NCBI GenBank assembly: GCA_965208025.1
Contig: OZ242302.1
Span: 3,658,001 to 3,722,000, forward strand
Reading direction: 5' to 3'
From: Bin80 sp965208025
Lineage (GTDB): Bacteria > Bacteroidota > Rhodothermia > Rhodothermales > Bin80
DNA: 64,000 nucleotides
In this document: positions 1-8,633 of the stretch, piece by piece
Numbering within the stretch: position 1 is the first letter of the stretch
How the letters are laid out: the number at the start of each line of letters is the position of its first letter
Notes under the pieces: model-generated
Told to the model about the DNA's origin: nothing
Database searches by the model: none
Seen by the model: only the letters and a program-made list of their open reading frames with translations
Made by a program: the position numbers and the translations under genes

Positions 1-392
1 TTAATACGTTCCAGACCATGATTCATTGCAGCAATGTAGTTTGACACCTCCTGTACATCATCCAGGGGTACTCCCAGTTCACGCTCAACTTCAAAGAGAA
101 GCAGATCCGACAAAGATGACAATGTTCCCTCAATCTGTGAGGACAACAGAGCCTCCAGTCTGACATACATATAGAGAAAAATTGGAATGTCAGGTAGAAT
201 TATTGCTATTCCATCTAGGCGACCAATTGCCAAATTTGCCTTTTCCAACTTTGTGCCCAGTTCTACTAGATTAAGTACTGGATATGGTGGGAGATGGGGA
301 GGCAGATAGGCTTCAACTCGCTCGTCAACGTCAGAGATGATGATTTTTTCTCCGATTCGTGTCTTATTTACGCCATGTGCATATGCTAGCAC
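1..392 (-). CDS. Fic family protein, N-terminal part (runs off window start)
   Basis: This is the N-terminal part of a Fic-type protein; Fic enzymes usually transfer AMP to target proteins. Reading the minus strand gives a Fic_N-like stretch: 'LPPHLPPYPVLNLVELG', then 'KANLAIGRLDG', then 'LEALLSSQIEGTLSSLSDLL', then 'DDVQEVSNYIAAMNHGLERI' at the window edge. The 'SSQIEGT' segment matches the known (S/T)xxxE(G/N) inhibitory-helix type motif of Fic N-terminal regions. The catalytic HPFxxGNGR motif would lie outside the window. No ATG is in frame; GTG at 390-392 or TTG at 399-401 are the possible starts, just after an in-frame TGA at 408-410, so the start is uncertain. Confidence 0.65.
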   Translation of the reverse strand, partial: MLAYAHGVNKTRIGEKIIISDVDERVEAYLPPHLPPYPVLNLVELGTKLEKANLAIGRLDGIAIILPDIPIFLYMYVRLEALLSSQIEGTLSSLSDLLLFEVERELGVPLDDVQEVSNYIAAMNHGLERI

Positions 393-401
393 AATCAACA
401 A

Positions 402-782
402 TATGGTTCAGGAAGACAGGGAAACAGTGCATGTGCTCTTCTTCGGCGAATTATAGAATGATATCAGTGACCGAAAGTCATTGCAGGCAGGCAAACATTT
501 TTATTCCATTCCATGAATAAAAATAAGATTACTTAATTTGATTTTATTTGAAATAAAATAAACTGCACAAATTTTATTATTCTACCCCAATAATCAGATA
601 TTTATTCACTATTTGTGGTTATAAAACAAGAATAATCTCTGAATCTTTATTCATCTGGTCAAGTCATTCTTTGAACTGAACTCAATACGGGCGCATCATC
701 TTCGTGAATTCTGAAATTCAGATAAATCTGAACTCTTCTTTATTTACCCAAATAAGGGGATAGATTATTCAAGTCGCTCTTC
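402..782. other. AT-rich intergenic region with two inverted repeats
   Basis: No credible gene is present. The stretch is very AT-rich and contains two close inverted repeats: TTTTTATTC (498-506) with GAATAAAAA (515-523), and the nearly spacerless ATTTTATTT-G-AAATAAAAT (541-559). They lie between the end of coaD and the Fic gene, both read leftward. They could be a terminator for rsmD-coaD or an operator for the Fic gene; nothing distinguishes these. Confidence 0.5.
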
Positions 783-1253
783 TCATTTATTCATCAGTAT
801 CTCCGCAATTACATCTGGTACAAATGGTCGGATATCTCCATTCCAATGAAGGATATCCCGAACTAGCGACGAACTGGTGAGGGCATGAGCGGCGGAGGTG
901 TGAAAAAATATGGTATCAAGCTCGGGCACCATTCTTCGGTTGGTATGGGCCATCTGGGACTCGTAATCAAAGTCTCGAGGTGTTCGAAGCCCCCGTACCA
1001 AAGAACAGGCGCCTAAATTTCTTGCATGCTCGGCAATCAGTCCAGAAAAACTCATTACCTCAACTCCCTCCAGGTGAACGGTGGCTCGTTGAATCAGGTC
1101 AATGCGGGTCTGAGTAGATAAGAGTGTTGATTTCTCCGATTGAACCGCTACGGTGATCACCAGTCGATCAAACAAGCGAAGCGCGCGCTCGGCAATATCT
1201 AAATGGCCGAGTGTGAATGGATCAAATGTGCCAGGATAAACCGCCAATGTCAT
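783..1253 (-). CDS. coaD: Pantetheine-phosphate adenylyltransferase
   Basis: Converts 4'-phosphopantetheine and ATP to dephospho-CoA, the penultimate step of coenzyme A synthesis, in the cytoplasm. The protein is 156 aa, the normal length for CoaD. It starts with 'YPGTFDPFTLGHLDI', which holds the nucleotidyltransferase (T/H)xGH motif, and ends with 'SSSLVRDI', matching the family ISSSxVRE motif. The segment 'LVRGLRTPRDFDYE' matches the conserved phosphopantetheine-binding region. It lies 3 bases downstream of rsmD on the same strand, the common rsmD-coaD pair, so the two are probably co-transcribed. Confidence 0.96.
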   Translation of the reverse strand: MTLAVYPGTFDPFTLGHLDIAERALRLFDRLVITVAVQSEKSTLLSTQTRIDLIQRATVHLEGVEVMSFSGLIAEHARNLGACSLVRGLRTPRDFDYESQMAHTNRRMVPELDTIFFHTSAAHALTSSSLVRDILHWNGDIRPFVPDVIAEILMNK

Positions 1254-1256
1254 GGA

Positions 1257-1790
1257 TTAAGCTTTAAATATACTCACATGAGTACGGCCATAGCCGCGAG
1301 ATGTATTCAAGTTCAGATGGCCTGAGAACTGAGTTTGAGAATCATGCTCAATGACCAATAGACCACCTGATCGTAAGTTAGGAAGTGCAAGGTCGGGTAG
1401 ATCTAACATTGCTTCAAGGTCATATGGGGGATCAGCAAGGATTAAATCCAGTGGTGGGCCTTGGTAGCGTTGAAGGTAGGTTACGGCATCTCCAAATATA
1501 AAATGACAGTAACTGGAAAGCTCAAGAGAATCCGCATTTTTTTGAGCCGCATCTACAGCTTTAGGATCAGATTCTACGAGAATCACACTTTCAGCGCCCC
1601 GACTGATCCCTTCCAGCGCAAGAGCGCCTGTACCCGAAAAAAGATCAAGGAGTCGTGCATTCCGGAGTGAGATTCGAGCTTCAACCAAAGAGAATAACGC
1701 CTCACGTACCCGGTCCGTGGTTGGTCGAGTGCTCAGATTCTTTGGTCGAGTCAGCTTACGACCACGATAATTTCCTGCAATGATTCGCAT
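1257..1790 (-). CDS. rsmD: 16S rRNA (guanine(966)-N(2))-methyltransferase
   Basis: SAM-dependent methyltransferase that methylates G966 of 16S rRNA during 30S assembly. The 177-residue protein opens with the family signature 'MRIIAGNYRGRKL' and 'RPTTDRVREALFSL'. It has SAM motif I 'LLDLFSGTGALALEG' and catalytic motif IV 'LILADPPYD' (the DPPY of N2-guanine methylases). It is followed 3 bases later by coaD, a widespread operon. The start ATG faces the divergent epimerase gene across a 77-base gap that presumably holds both promoters. Confidence 0.95.
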   Translation of the reverse strand: MRIIAGNYRGRKLTRPKNLSTRPTTDRVREALFSLVEARISLRNARLLDLFSGTGALALEGISRGAESVILVESDPKAVDAAQKNADSLELSSYCHFIFGDAVTYLQRYQGPPLDLILADPPYDLEAMLDLPDLALPNLRSGGLLVIEHDSQTQFSGHLNLNTSRGYGRTHVSIFKA

Positions 1791-1867
1791 ATTTCTGATA
1801 CGGAGAAAAGATAAGACAGCGCATCATACCACAGTGATGAGCGTTTCAATGTGATTCCCTTAAATGC

Positions 1868-2776
1868 ATGCGCATACTACTCACAGGTGGGACTGGTTTT
1901 GTTGGTCGCCATGTCCTCTCTGAATTACTTGCACAAGGACATCATGTTCGTGCTCTATTACGTAGGGGGGGAGCCCCAGAGGGATTTGAGGAACAGGAAG
2001 TAGAGTTGGTCAGAGGCGATATAAATGATCCTCTTGAGGGATTCATGGAGGGCATAGATGGGGTGATTCACTTAGTGGGCATTATCAAAGAAGAGCCAAG
2101 AGCAAATGTTACTTTTGAACGGCTTCATACCCAAGCGACAACAAATGTCGTCAACGCTGCCACAGCAGCTGGAGTAGATCGGCTCGTCTTTATCAGCGCC
2201 AACGGCGCTTCGGAACACGGGGAAACGAAGTATCAAACCACAAAATGGGCTGCGGAGGAAGCGGTTCGTAATTCTATCCTCCCTCATTGGTGCATTCTCC
2301 AGCCCGGTTTGATCTTTGGCGATCCAGGAATGGAACGTGAAGAGTTTTGTGTGGTGCTTTCCAATACTTTAATTCGACCGTTTCCTATTCTCCCTGTATT
2401 TGGGAGCGGACTTTATCAACTCCAACCAGTATCCGTTAAGGAGGTCGCCGAGGCTGCTGTACAGGCTCTTAATCTTTCCAAAGTTCATCAACAGACGATT
2501 CCAGTCGTGGGGAGAAGGAAGGTAACCTACATTGAACTTTTGGATATGATCACTCGCGCCATAGGGTTGAGGCCAAAACCAAAAGTGAAAGTACCTCTGT
2601 TCCTTGTAAGAACTGGAATACGGTTTGCTGGCCAATTGCTGCCAATCACGAACGATCAGTTTGTGATGCTCGTTGCTGGCAATGTGGCGGATGAGGACCG
2701 TTTCTACGAGACCTTTCAGGTAACCGAGCATCCATTTGACGAAAAAGGATTGGAGTATTTGCGTCTTCGGGCATAA
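1868..2776 (+). CDS. NAD(P)-binding epimerase, complex I NDUFA9-like
   Basis: An atypical short-chain dehydrogenase/epimerase of 302 aa. The N-terminus 'ILLTGGTGFVGRHVLSEL' is the Rossmann GxxGxxG nucleotide-binding motif. The following 'GDINDP', 'VIHLVGIIKE' and 'VFISANGA' are characteristic of the NDUFA9/YbjT-like branch, in which the YxxxK catalytic pair is weak; here 'KYQTTKWAAEE' occupies that place. Family members bind NADPH and are linked to complex I assembly or quinone metabolism. The exact substrate cannot be told. The next gene starts 2 bases after its stop, suggesting co-transcription. Confidence 0.85.
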   Translation: MRILLTGGTGFVGRHVLSELLAQGHHVRALLRRGGAPEGFEEQEVELVRGDINDPLEGFMEGIDGVIHLVGIIKEEPRANVTFERLHTQATTNVVNAATAAGVDRLVFISANGASEHGETKYQTTKWAAEEAVRNSILPHWCILQPGLIFGDPGMEREEFCVVLSNTLIRPFPILPVFGSGLYQLQPVSVKEVAEAAVQALNLSKVHQQTIPVVGRRKVTYIELLDMITRAIGLRPKPKVKVPLFLVRTGIRFAGQLLPITNDQFVMLVAGNVADEDRFYETFQVTEHPFDEKGLEYLRLRA

Positions 2777-2777
2777 A

Positions 2778-4610
2778 ATGTCCTCTCTCCGCGCAGTCCT
2801 ACTGTGTTTGGTGATCTTCAATGTTCCTGTCACCAGTGCTCAGACCCCCGCAGATTCCGCGCGTTCCCTGATGACTTTTCGGGCTCATGATGACACTCTT
2901 GGCATGGCCCACTTGTCGGCAGATCACGACATCACAAATGTCCTCTCTCGGACGCCAGGAAGCTTTGTCTATGACTTCAATACCTTGGCATGGCCCAGTG
3001 GATGGAGCGTATATGGACTGAATCCCCAGTCAGTACAGCTTCATTTTGGGGCGATTCCATTTGACGATCTATTGACTGGGCGCCCCCGATACGACCTACT
3101 TCCGACTGCACTTCTCAGGCCTCCTAAAGTGGATCCTGGCCTGCCGGGTGGATTAACCGGGGTTCAAGCGGAACTGCGAACCATAAATTCAGAGAGACCT
3201 CAAACTGAAATCCATTATCAGGCTGGCGATCACAATCTTCAGCGGGTTACGGCATTCCATGCACAGCAGAGAGGGCGCCTGTTTGACCAACCGGGTAATT
3301 TGCAGGGCTTATTTGCCTATGCGGGTGCCTCAGATGATGGCGATTATCCTGAGAGTCGTCTGGAAAGACAGCGGAAGGCACTGTTAAGGACTCGCTATCA
3401 ACATGTTCAATGGTCTATAGAACTCCTCTATTTGCACACTCAACGACGACTCGGGGCTCATAGCGGTGTATTGGGATCAGATGAAACACGTTATAATCGC
3501 TTGATCGCTCAGGTTGCAGGGCAAGGACGAACGAGACGAACCGTACGAAATGACTTCCTGTCTACGCTCAAAACAAATCTAGTGACTACATCTGTGTACC
3601 TATCTACTCAATCCCTTTCATTCATGGAAACTGAAGCCACAGCCATACGTGTGGGGGCTTCGCTGTTACGGAATTTCGTTTCTGATCAGCATCGGATTCA
3701 AGCGAGGATAGATGCCTATACGCAGCAAATTCCCATTAGTAGTGCTTATCCACTTGGCAATCGTAGATCATTCATGGAGGTTCAACTTGAAGATTCATTA
3801 CAATTGCAGTCTGGTCATCTGGTCGTACAAGGAGCACTCCGAAATCAAAGTGGGATTTGGTCTCCAAGGGGATATCTTCAAGTAGAGACTACTCTGTCTA
3901 ACGTAAAACTGGTCAACGAGTTAAATTACACCGCAGAATCTAATCCTATTCGAGAATGGGGCGACTTCCTTGTGAACGATTCTACAGACCCTGCTCGGGT
4001 ACTCCAGATGAACTCCGCAGTCAGGCTACAAATTGGAAAATTAAACATCATACCATATGGGTTTATTACTTTGGCATGGGATGTGACGGACTATTGGGAG
4101 TTCGCCGTTGATTCAATTCAGGTAATTTCTGACAGTTATACTACAAAGGGAGTTGGCATCCAAACGGGCTTTCAAGCAAAAAAGAGTCAGGGAGTGTATG
4201 CTATATTCCGCTCTGGAATTACTCAGACTGGAAGGAGTAAGTATGGCGCAGAATTATCCTTACCAAAATGGACCCTGTCGGCACAGGTAGGATTTCGTGC
4301 GATATTGTTTACGGGAGATTTGCACCTGAATGCATTCGTACGAGGGCGGTCATGGAGTGCAATGACAAGCCGTACCTTGCATGCCCCTACGGGATTATTA
4401 GTCCTCCCGTCCAAGGATCGGCGCACAGTTCAAGCTTCCTACATGCTAGATGTTGTAGCAGAGGGGAAAATTCGCACAGCAACGGTTTATCTGCGTTATG
4501 AGAACATGACGAGTGGAACCGAACTCATGCAGGGGAACGAACTAATTGCAGATTACCCACTTCCAGCAGGACAGCTACGTTTTGGTGTATACTGGCCAAT
4601 CACGAATTAA
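2778..4610 (+). CDS. Outer-membrane beta-barrel protein, TonB-receptor-like
   Basis: A 610-residue exported protein I cannot name. I chose the ATG at 2778 because it gives a clean signal peptide (MSSLRAVLLCLVIFNVPVTSAQ, cleavage after SAQ) and avoids a 41-base overlap with the preceding gene. Residues of about 50-110 resemble a TonB-dependent receptor plug ('GSFVYDFNTLAWPSGWSVYGLNPQSV', then 'IPFDDLLTGRPRYDLLP'). The rest alternates polar and hydrophobic residues as barrel strands do and ends in 'LRFGVYWPITN'. A carboxypeptidase-like or energising TonB-box domain is not visible. Function is probably a pore or receptor in the outer membrane; the substrate is unknown. Confidence 0.7.
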   Translation: MSSLRAVLLCLVIFNVPVTSAQTPADSARSLMTFRAHDDTLGMAHLSADHDITNVLSRTPGSFVYDFNTLAWPSGWSVYGLNPQSVQLHFGAIPFDDLLTGRPRYDLLPTALLRPPKVDPGLPGGLTGVQAELRTINSERPQTEIHYQAGDHNLQRVTAFHAQQRGRLFDQPGNLQGLFAYAGASDDGDYPESRLERQRKALLRTRYQHVQWSIELLYLHTQRRLGAHSGVLGSDETRYNRLIAQVAGQGRTRRTVRNDFLSTLKTNLVTTSVYLSTQSLSFMETEATAIRVGASLLRNFVSDQHRIQARIDAYTQQIPISSAYPLGNRRSFMEVQLEDSLQLQSGHLVVQGALRNQSGIWSPRGYLQVETTLSNVKLVNELNYTAESNPIREWGDFLVNDSTDPARVLQMNSAVRLQIGKLNIIPYGFITLAWDVTDYWEFAVDSIQVISDSYTTKGVGIQTGFQAKKSQGVYAIFRSGITQTGRSKYGAELSLPKWTLSAQVGFRAILFTGDLHLNAFVRGRSWSAMTSRTLHAPTGLLVLPSKDRRTVQASYMLDVVAEGKIRTATVYLRYENMTSGTELMQGNELIADYPLPAGQLRFGVYWPITN

Positions 4611-4743
4611 TCAATACGTATGGAATGATCCAGTTCAGTTGGTCATTGGGCAGTACTGACAGGAACGAGAATAGGTCTTACGGGTGACGATTTGGATTGG
4701 TGTTATTTCTAAAGGTAATGTCAGGCAGAGTTGCATGTTAACT

Positions 4744-4959
4744 TTATCGCCCAAGAATTTCTGCGTATCTGTCTGAATGGAAACGTAATGTGTAGATCAG
4801 CTTGGGGTTGTTCAGAACTTTGAAGTAGACAGAGGCAGGAGGAATTAAATCATATTCTCGTGGATCTTTCTTTCTTCCGCCTCTTCGCTGTGGACGATTA
4901 TGATAGCTTCCGTTCTGATCATGAAATGCCCGAATTGAGCCGCCAAGTTTGTCTTCCAC
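4744..4959 (-). CDS. Small ORF directly downstream of the cytosine methylase, possibly frameshifted
   Basis: A 71-codon frame starting at GTG (4957-4959), not recognised. It is rich in basic residues in its first half ('NRPQRRGGRKKDPREYD') and ends 'FHSDRYAEILGR'. It lies in the same frame as the upstream methylase after that gene's TGA. An ATG overlaps that stop (ATGA) and opens a frame 'MTSDQIFF', which would join this ORF if the run of seven T's at its start (coding strand) had six. An 84-residue protein translationally coupled to the methylase is therefore plausible. It may be a third component of the cassette or a non-gene. Confidence 0.4.
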   Translation of the reverse strand: MEDKLGGSIRAFHDQNGSYHNRPQRRGGRKKDPREYDLIPPASVYFKVLNNPKLIYTLRFHSDRYAEILGR

Positions 4960-4989
4960 ACAATGGCCAAAAAAAGATCTGATCCGAAG

Positions 4990-6294
4990 TCATTTGCTCA
5001 GTTGAGCATGAGCAATGGCACATCGGGGGTCATCCTGTTCAATTGCCATGTCTAATTCCTGCCCCTCGTGCAAGGCAGCCAATACATGACCATGGAGTTC
5101 AGTAAATCGGGGCGGGACTGCTTCCCCAATCATCTTTCGCACAGGAGTGTGTCCCCATTTATTGAGGGCATTTCCCCATTTGAAATCGGAAGGGAACGTT
5201 TGTAAACATGCACATTCAGCGGGGCTGAGCAAGCGATTCTCCCAGGGATGAATTGTACGGTCACTTCCAACATGGCCGCTTGCCGTGGTAACGGTGGCTG
5301 CAGGTTGATCCGGTGCCATCCTGCGATAACTTGAGTTGCGGAATCCTCGAATCAGGCGCCAGGATCCATCTGATTCTTGAATAACTGGACGAAGAAGCGG
5401 TCCGTCACAACGGGAGCAGGTAGCAGCATCTGGTCCGACATCCACTGGACCACACTGAGGACAAAGGTTTGTATCCCAAGCGCTTGCTCCACTTCCAGGG
5501 GGGATTGATGCAATCATCTTGTACCTCTGTGCATCTAATAAAGGAACCTGGTGCATTGGCAGATGATCAAACTGAGCTGTGTCAGTTGATCTTGGATCAA
5601 GAGCAGGGAGGTTAAGCTCAGCCAAAGCCTGATCAATGGTAACCGTATCTGGTAATCCCTTCCCCCCATGAGTTGGGATTGGAAAGGGAGCCTTTCCTGA
5701 ACACAGGAGAGAATCAAGAGCGGCAGTATTTTTTTGAACAAATGTTAGGAATGCACGATTTCGGTTCTGGGGAACCCCATACTCCGAAAGGTTTACCAAG
5801 AGTGCGAATACATGGTACTCACCTTTGAGGCGGTCGCAAAGTAGTTTCGCTGCTGAGACAGGCTCGTGAGTTAAAGGATCACGAACTTTTCTGCGAAAAA
5901 ATGCTGGAACGTTCTCAACGACGATAAAAATCGGCTTGAGATCCTTGGCAACATGCGCAATGGGCAAGGCTAGTAGATTTCTTCCATCCCGAGTACCAGT
6001 ATCAGGGTCTGCCTCTTTGCCTCGGTCACTTCTGGCCGAACTCATCCCCTGACAAGGGGGGCATCCCGACAGCAGTATAGGAGATTCAGATCCCTCAAAC
6101 TCTCTGAAAGCATCTACTACATAAGGCCAAGTACTTCGCAAGTCTCCGAGCACGGTGATTGCACCGGGAAGGTTGAGGGACGCAACGGTAATACGCCGTT
6201 TCACAATCTCGGAAATAACCTTAAACCGAAATCCCGCCGTAGCGTAGCCAACATCCCCCGCGCCACAGTTCGTAAATAGACTGATGGCCTTCAC
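4990..6294 (-). CDS. DNA (cytosine-5-)-methyltransferase with zinc ribbon in target-recognition region
   Basis: Transfers a methyl group from SAM to C5 of cytosine in DNA. All main C5-MTase motifs are visible in the 434 residues: motif I 'SLFTNCGAGDVGY' (5-17), motif IV 'GCPPCQGMS' with catalytic Cys81, motif VI 'ENV' (127-129), motif VIII 'QNRNR' (176-180) and the C-terminal 'IGEAVPPRF' of motif X. Between VIII and X is a CxxC...CxxC zinc ribbon (Cys278, 281, 293, 296), unusual for simple Dcm enzymes and probably part of target recognition. Its start overlaps the stop of the GHKL/nuclease gene by 4 bases (ATGA), so the two are translationally coupled; it is probably the protective methylase of a restriction-like system. 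Confidence 0.92.
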   Translation of the reverse strand: MKAISLFTNCGAGDVGYATAGFRFKVISEIVKRRITVASLNLPGAITVLGDLRSTWPYVVDAFREFEGSESPILLSGCPPCQGMSSARSDRGKEADPDTGTRDGRNLLALPIAHVAKDLKPIFIVVENVPAFFRRKVRDPLTHEPVSAAKLLCDRLKGEYHVFALLVNLSEYGVPQNRNRAFLTFVQKNTAALDSLLCSGKAPFPIPTHGGKGLPDTVTIDQALAELNLPALDPRSTDTAQFDHLPMHQVPLLDAQRYKMIASIPPGSGASAWDTNLCPQCGPVDVGPDAATCSRCDGPLLRPVIQESDGSWRLIRGFRNSSYRRMAPDQPAATVTTASGHVGSDRTIHPWENRLLSPAECACLQTFPSDFKWGNALNKWGHTPVRKMIGEAVPPRFTELHGHVLAALHEGQELDMAIEQDDPRCAIAHAQLSK

Positions 6295-8165
6295 TGCTCA
6301 CGTTTTGCTTGGATACTCTGCGCTTTCCTTCTAACCCGATCCTGAATATCTAAAAATTCCTCGTTTGCGCGTGCGGCTCTCGCAAGAAAATCTCCCCAAG
6401 TGATCTGTTCAATCCGGTTCCTATTCTTCCAAAATTCGTAGGAATTATTTTTATCCCGGTCGGTGATTTTCACATCATCACATACCAGATCAACCCTCCA
6501 TTGGTTTTGATAAATATTCGATAGTTCCGTGTTCTCCGCAAAGAAATCATGAAAGGCCTCCAGATAATTGTGTAGACGATCCCAGTCCTGATTATTGAAT
6601 GTGTGATTCACTGCCTTGATCTCAACTATATGAAGTTTTTGTCCCATTTGGATCAAGGTAAAGTCAGGACGTTTGTTCTCATGATCAATCGCTAAGTCTA
6701 TGTTCTTACAGAAGTGTTTGCTATAGTAGTTCTTGAACTGAGTTACGAATTGCTTCAGTCCTTGATTCACCGTAATAGGTGTCCATGTTGCCTCAATCAG
6801 CCAAGGTGCACTCGCAATAATCCCCTGAAGTGCGGATTCATCAGCATTATTTTGAATGACCGATTCAAGATGTCGAATTGCTGTTACTCGTTCGTCAGCA
6901 ATTTGAGCATAGGAGGCCATTTCAGCAATTCGCGTTTTGGAGAAAAGATCAAGAAGTTGAGCAAGATCTCCTTCATTCCCAAGAGCAATCCTACGGAACT
7001 CTTGGAAGGCTTGCATGAGTGCCTTGTGGGGCGCAACGGATAGAATTACTTCGGTGAGTCCGTCTACATAATCTTGATCCTTTAACTCGTCCTCCGCGGC
7101 AAACCGACCAATCTGCTTTGCAAGTTCAACTGCGGTAGAAATTACTTCGTCATCTGCAAAGCGTTCTTTTGCTTTGGCTTCCAACTCAGCGAGTTCAAGA
7201 AAGAGACGTTCTACTCGTTCTCTACGGGGCCGCCTTGAAGCTGAACCTATGGCCTTAATTCGTTCTGCTCCCCACTCTCGGAGAGCCCTGCCATACTCAG
7301 ACTCCCAAAGGATGTCCTGTCGATCGGTTGTGATAAGATCGTCATCATCGTCCGCGTCAAGCCATTCGGCATGGATCTCTCCAACTAAGTAGGAGCGAAG
7401 GGTAAACTCGCCTGTGTAGCCAGCCGGTTTTTCAAAGTCTCGGGTGGTCGCAACAATCTTTCCTCTGGCATAGAGGCGGACTCCAGCCATCTCTTCATTC
7501 CTATAGGCCTCCTTTGCAAGGCCCATCCACCCGTGAATGGGAAGGTCTATGGTCTCTGACAACCTTACAGGATAATTTGAGAGGTCAACACGGGTATTTT
7601 CCATGAGAGGAATTTGATAGCTACCAATCTCAAATGGAGGATTATCAGAGGGATTCCGATTATCTTCCACCTCAATCCTAAAATTTTGCTGTCGTATCCC
7701 AAATCGAATGGCTAATTGCCGGTGAAAGGTGTCTTTGTCAGGTACGCGCTTTGGAAGAAAGTTTTTTAGTTGAACCGTCGTACCACTTTTCTTGCGATAG
7801 CTCTGGTCTAAGTCTCCTCGCATGATGTCAACGGGTGTATCATCATGTTGGAGGATTTGGTCGTAGTCCATGATAAAATGCGAAACAATGTAACCCTCAT
7901 CTGTTTGATCACCACCCGCAGAGATCACTTCAATAATCTTGCAGATTCCAAATGGTGCTAATTTACCAATCCCTTTTCGTCCCATGACTGGCCGCCTCTT
8001 ATGCCGTGAACGACTCCCCTGAGTTGGGTCTTGGCGTCGATCTTTACCAACCCAAAGAAAGTGTTCATTGGCCTCATGCGGAGTCATTCCATGCCCATCA
8101 TCCTCTACTTCAATGATGTAGCCAATATTCGTCAACATCTCGTGTCTCGGGATTACGCCGTGCAA
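6291..8165 (-). CDS. GHKL ATPase fused to PD-(D/E)XK (Shedu/DUF4263-like) nuclease, main frame
   Basis: Main part of a probable DNA-targeting ATPase-nuclease. Near the N-terminus are the GHKL (Hsp90/MutL/MORC type) G1 box 'EDDGHGM' and G2 box 'GRKGIGKLAPFG'. The essential N box (E..NA.DA) is missing here but is encoded at 8110-8334 in another frame, so the two pieces are one frameshifted gene of about 680 codons. The C-terminal quarter has 'SAPWLIEATW', then 'RPDF' (about residue 499) and 'HIVEIKA' (E about 515), which matches the D...ExK core of PD-(D/E)XK nucleases and the 'PWLL...PDFLL...VEIK' pattern of the DUF4263/Shedu domain. It overlaps the methylase start by 4 bases. The frame begins at TTG 8163-8165, not a true start. 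Inference: restriction or anti-phage effector. Confidence 0.8.
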   Translation of the reverse strand: MHGVIPRHEMLTNIGYIIEVEDDGHGMTPHEANEHFLWVGKDRRQDPTQGSRSRHKRRPVMGRKGIGKLAPFGICKIIEVISAGGDQTDEGYIVSHFIMDYDQILQHDDTPVDIMRGDLDQSYRKKSGTTVQLKNFLPKRVPDKDTFHRQLAIRFGIRQQNFRIEVEDNRNPSDNPPFEIGSYQIPLMENTRVDLSNYPVRLSETIDLPIHGWMGLAKEAYRNEEMAGVRLYARGKIVATTRDFEKPAGYTGEFTLRSYLVGEIHAEWLDADDDDDLITTDRQDILWESEYGRALREWGAERIKAIGSASRRPRRERVERLFLELAELEAKAKERFADDEVISTAVELAKQIGRFAAEDELKDQDYVDGLTEVILSVAPHKALMQAFQEFRRIALGNEGDLAQLLDLFSKTRIAEMASYAQIADERVTAIRHLESVIQNNADESALQGIIASAPWLIEATWTPITVNQGLKQFVTQFKNYYSKHFCKNIDLAIDHENKRPDFTLIQMGQKLHIVEIKAVNHTFNNQDWDRLHNYLEAFHDFFAENTELSNIYQNQWRVDLVCDDVKITDRDKNNSYEFWKNRNRIEQITWGDFLARAARANEEFLDIQDRVRRKAQSIQAKREQ

Positions 8166-8334
8166 GTAATGAACTCAGAGGGACACGCACACTAATATTT
8201 TCCGCATCTGCATCATACGCATTGGCGATAAGTTCTGCAACTACAGCACTCACTCGGTCATAGAGACGAACTCCCATCTTATCCACCGTCATACGGGAAA
8301 TTCGCATACGATAAGTAGCAGCCTCATTCATCAT
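8110..8334 (-). CDS. N-terminal piece of the GHKL ATPase (N box), out of frame with the rest
   Basis: Encodes 'MTVDKMGVRLYDRVSAVVAELIANAYDADAENISV'-type sequence (written in parts: start ATG at 8334, N box ELIANAYDAD at residues 34-43). Glu34 is the expected general base and Asn38 the Mg ligand of a GHKL ATPase. The frame ends at 8110 with a short nonsense tail, while the other frame picks up 'IGYIIEVEDDGHGM' exactly where homologous proteins continue. Removing one base near 8123-8131 (one T in GAATATT of the coding strand) would join them. This is either a real disabling mutation, a programmed shift or an assembly error. Confidence 0.75.
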   Translation of the reverse strand: MMNEAATYRMRISRMTVDKMGVRLYDRVSAVVAELIANAYDADAENISVRVPLSSLLARRNPETRDVDEYWLHH

Positions 8335-8633
8335 TTCTGTTTTAAAGGTGAAGTTCTAGTGAGTACATAAAGATCATACCCATAAAATAAGCAACCGACT
8401 GTTTCGACGTAACATACACCATTCGGAGAATTTTGAGAAATTTAGAATCAGACGGTAAGAGTGGAGTCTTAACAAATCGTAGGGATTAGAATATGGACTT
8501 CCAGATGGATCAAAAGTTTACACTCAAAACTTGATAGTGGAGAGCATGAGTAGATCCAGATATTATCTTTTCCAGTGAACGAACAACAATTCGCATGGAT
8601 TCCGTATAAGCAGATGTCTCTAATGAATCATTA

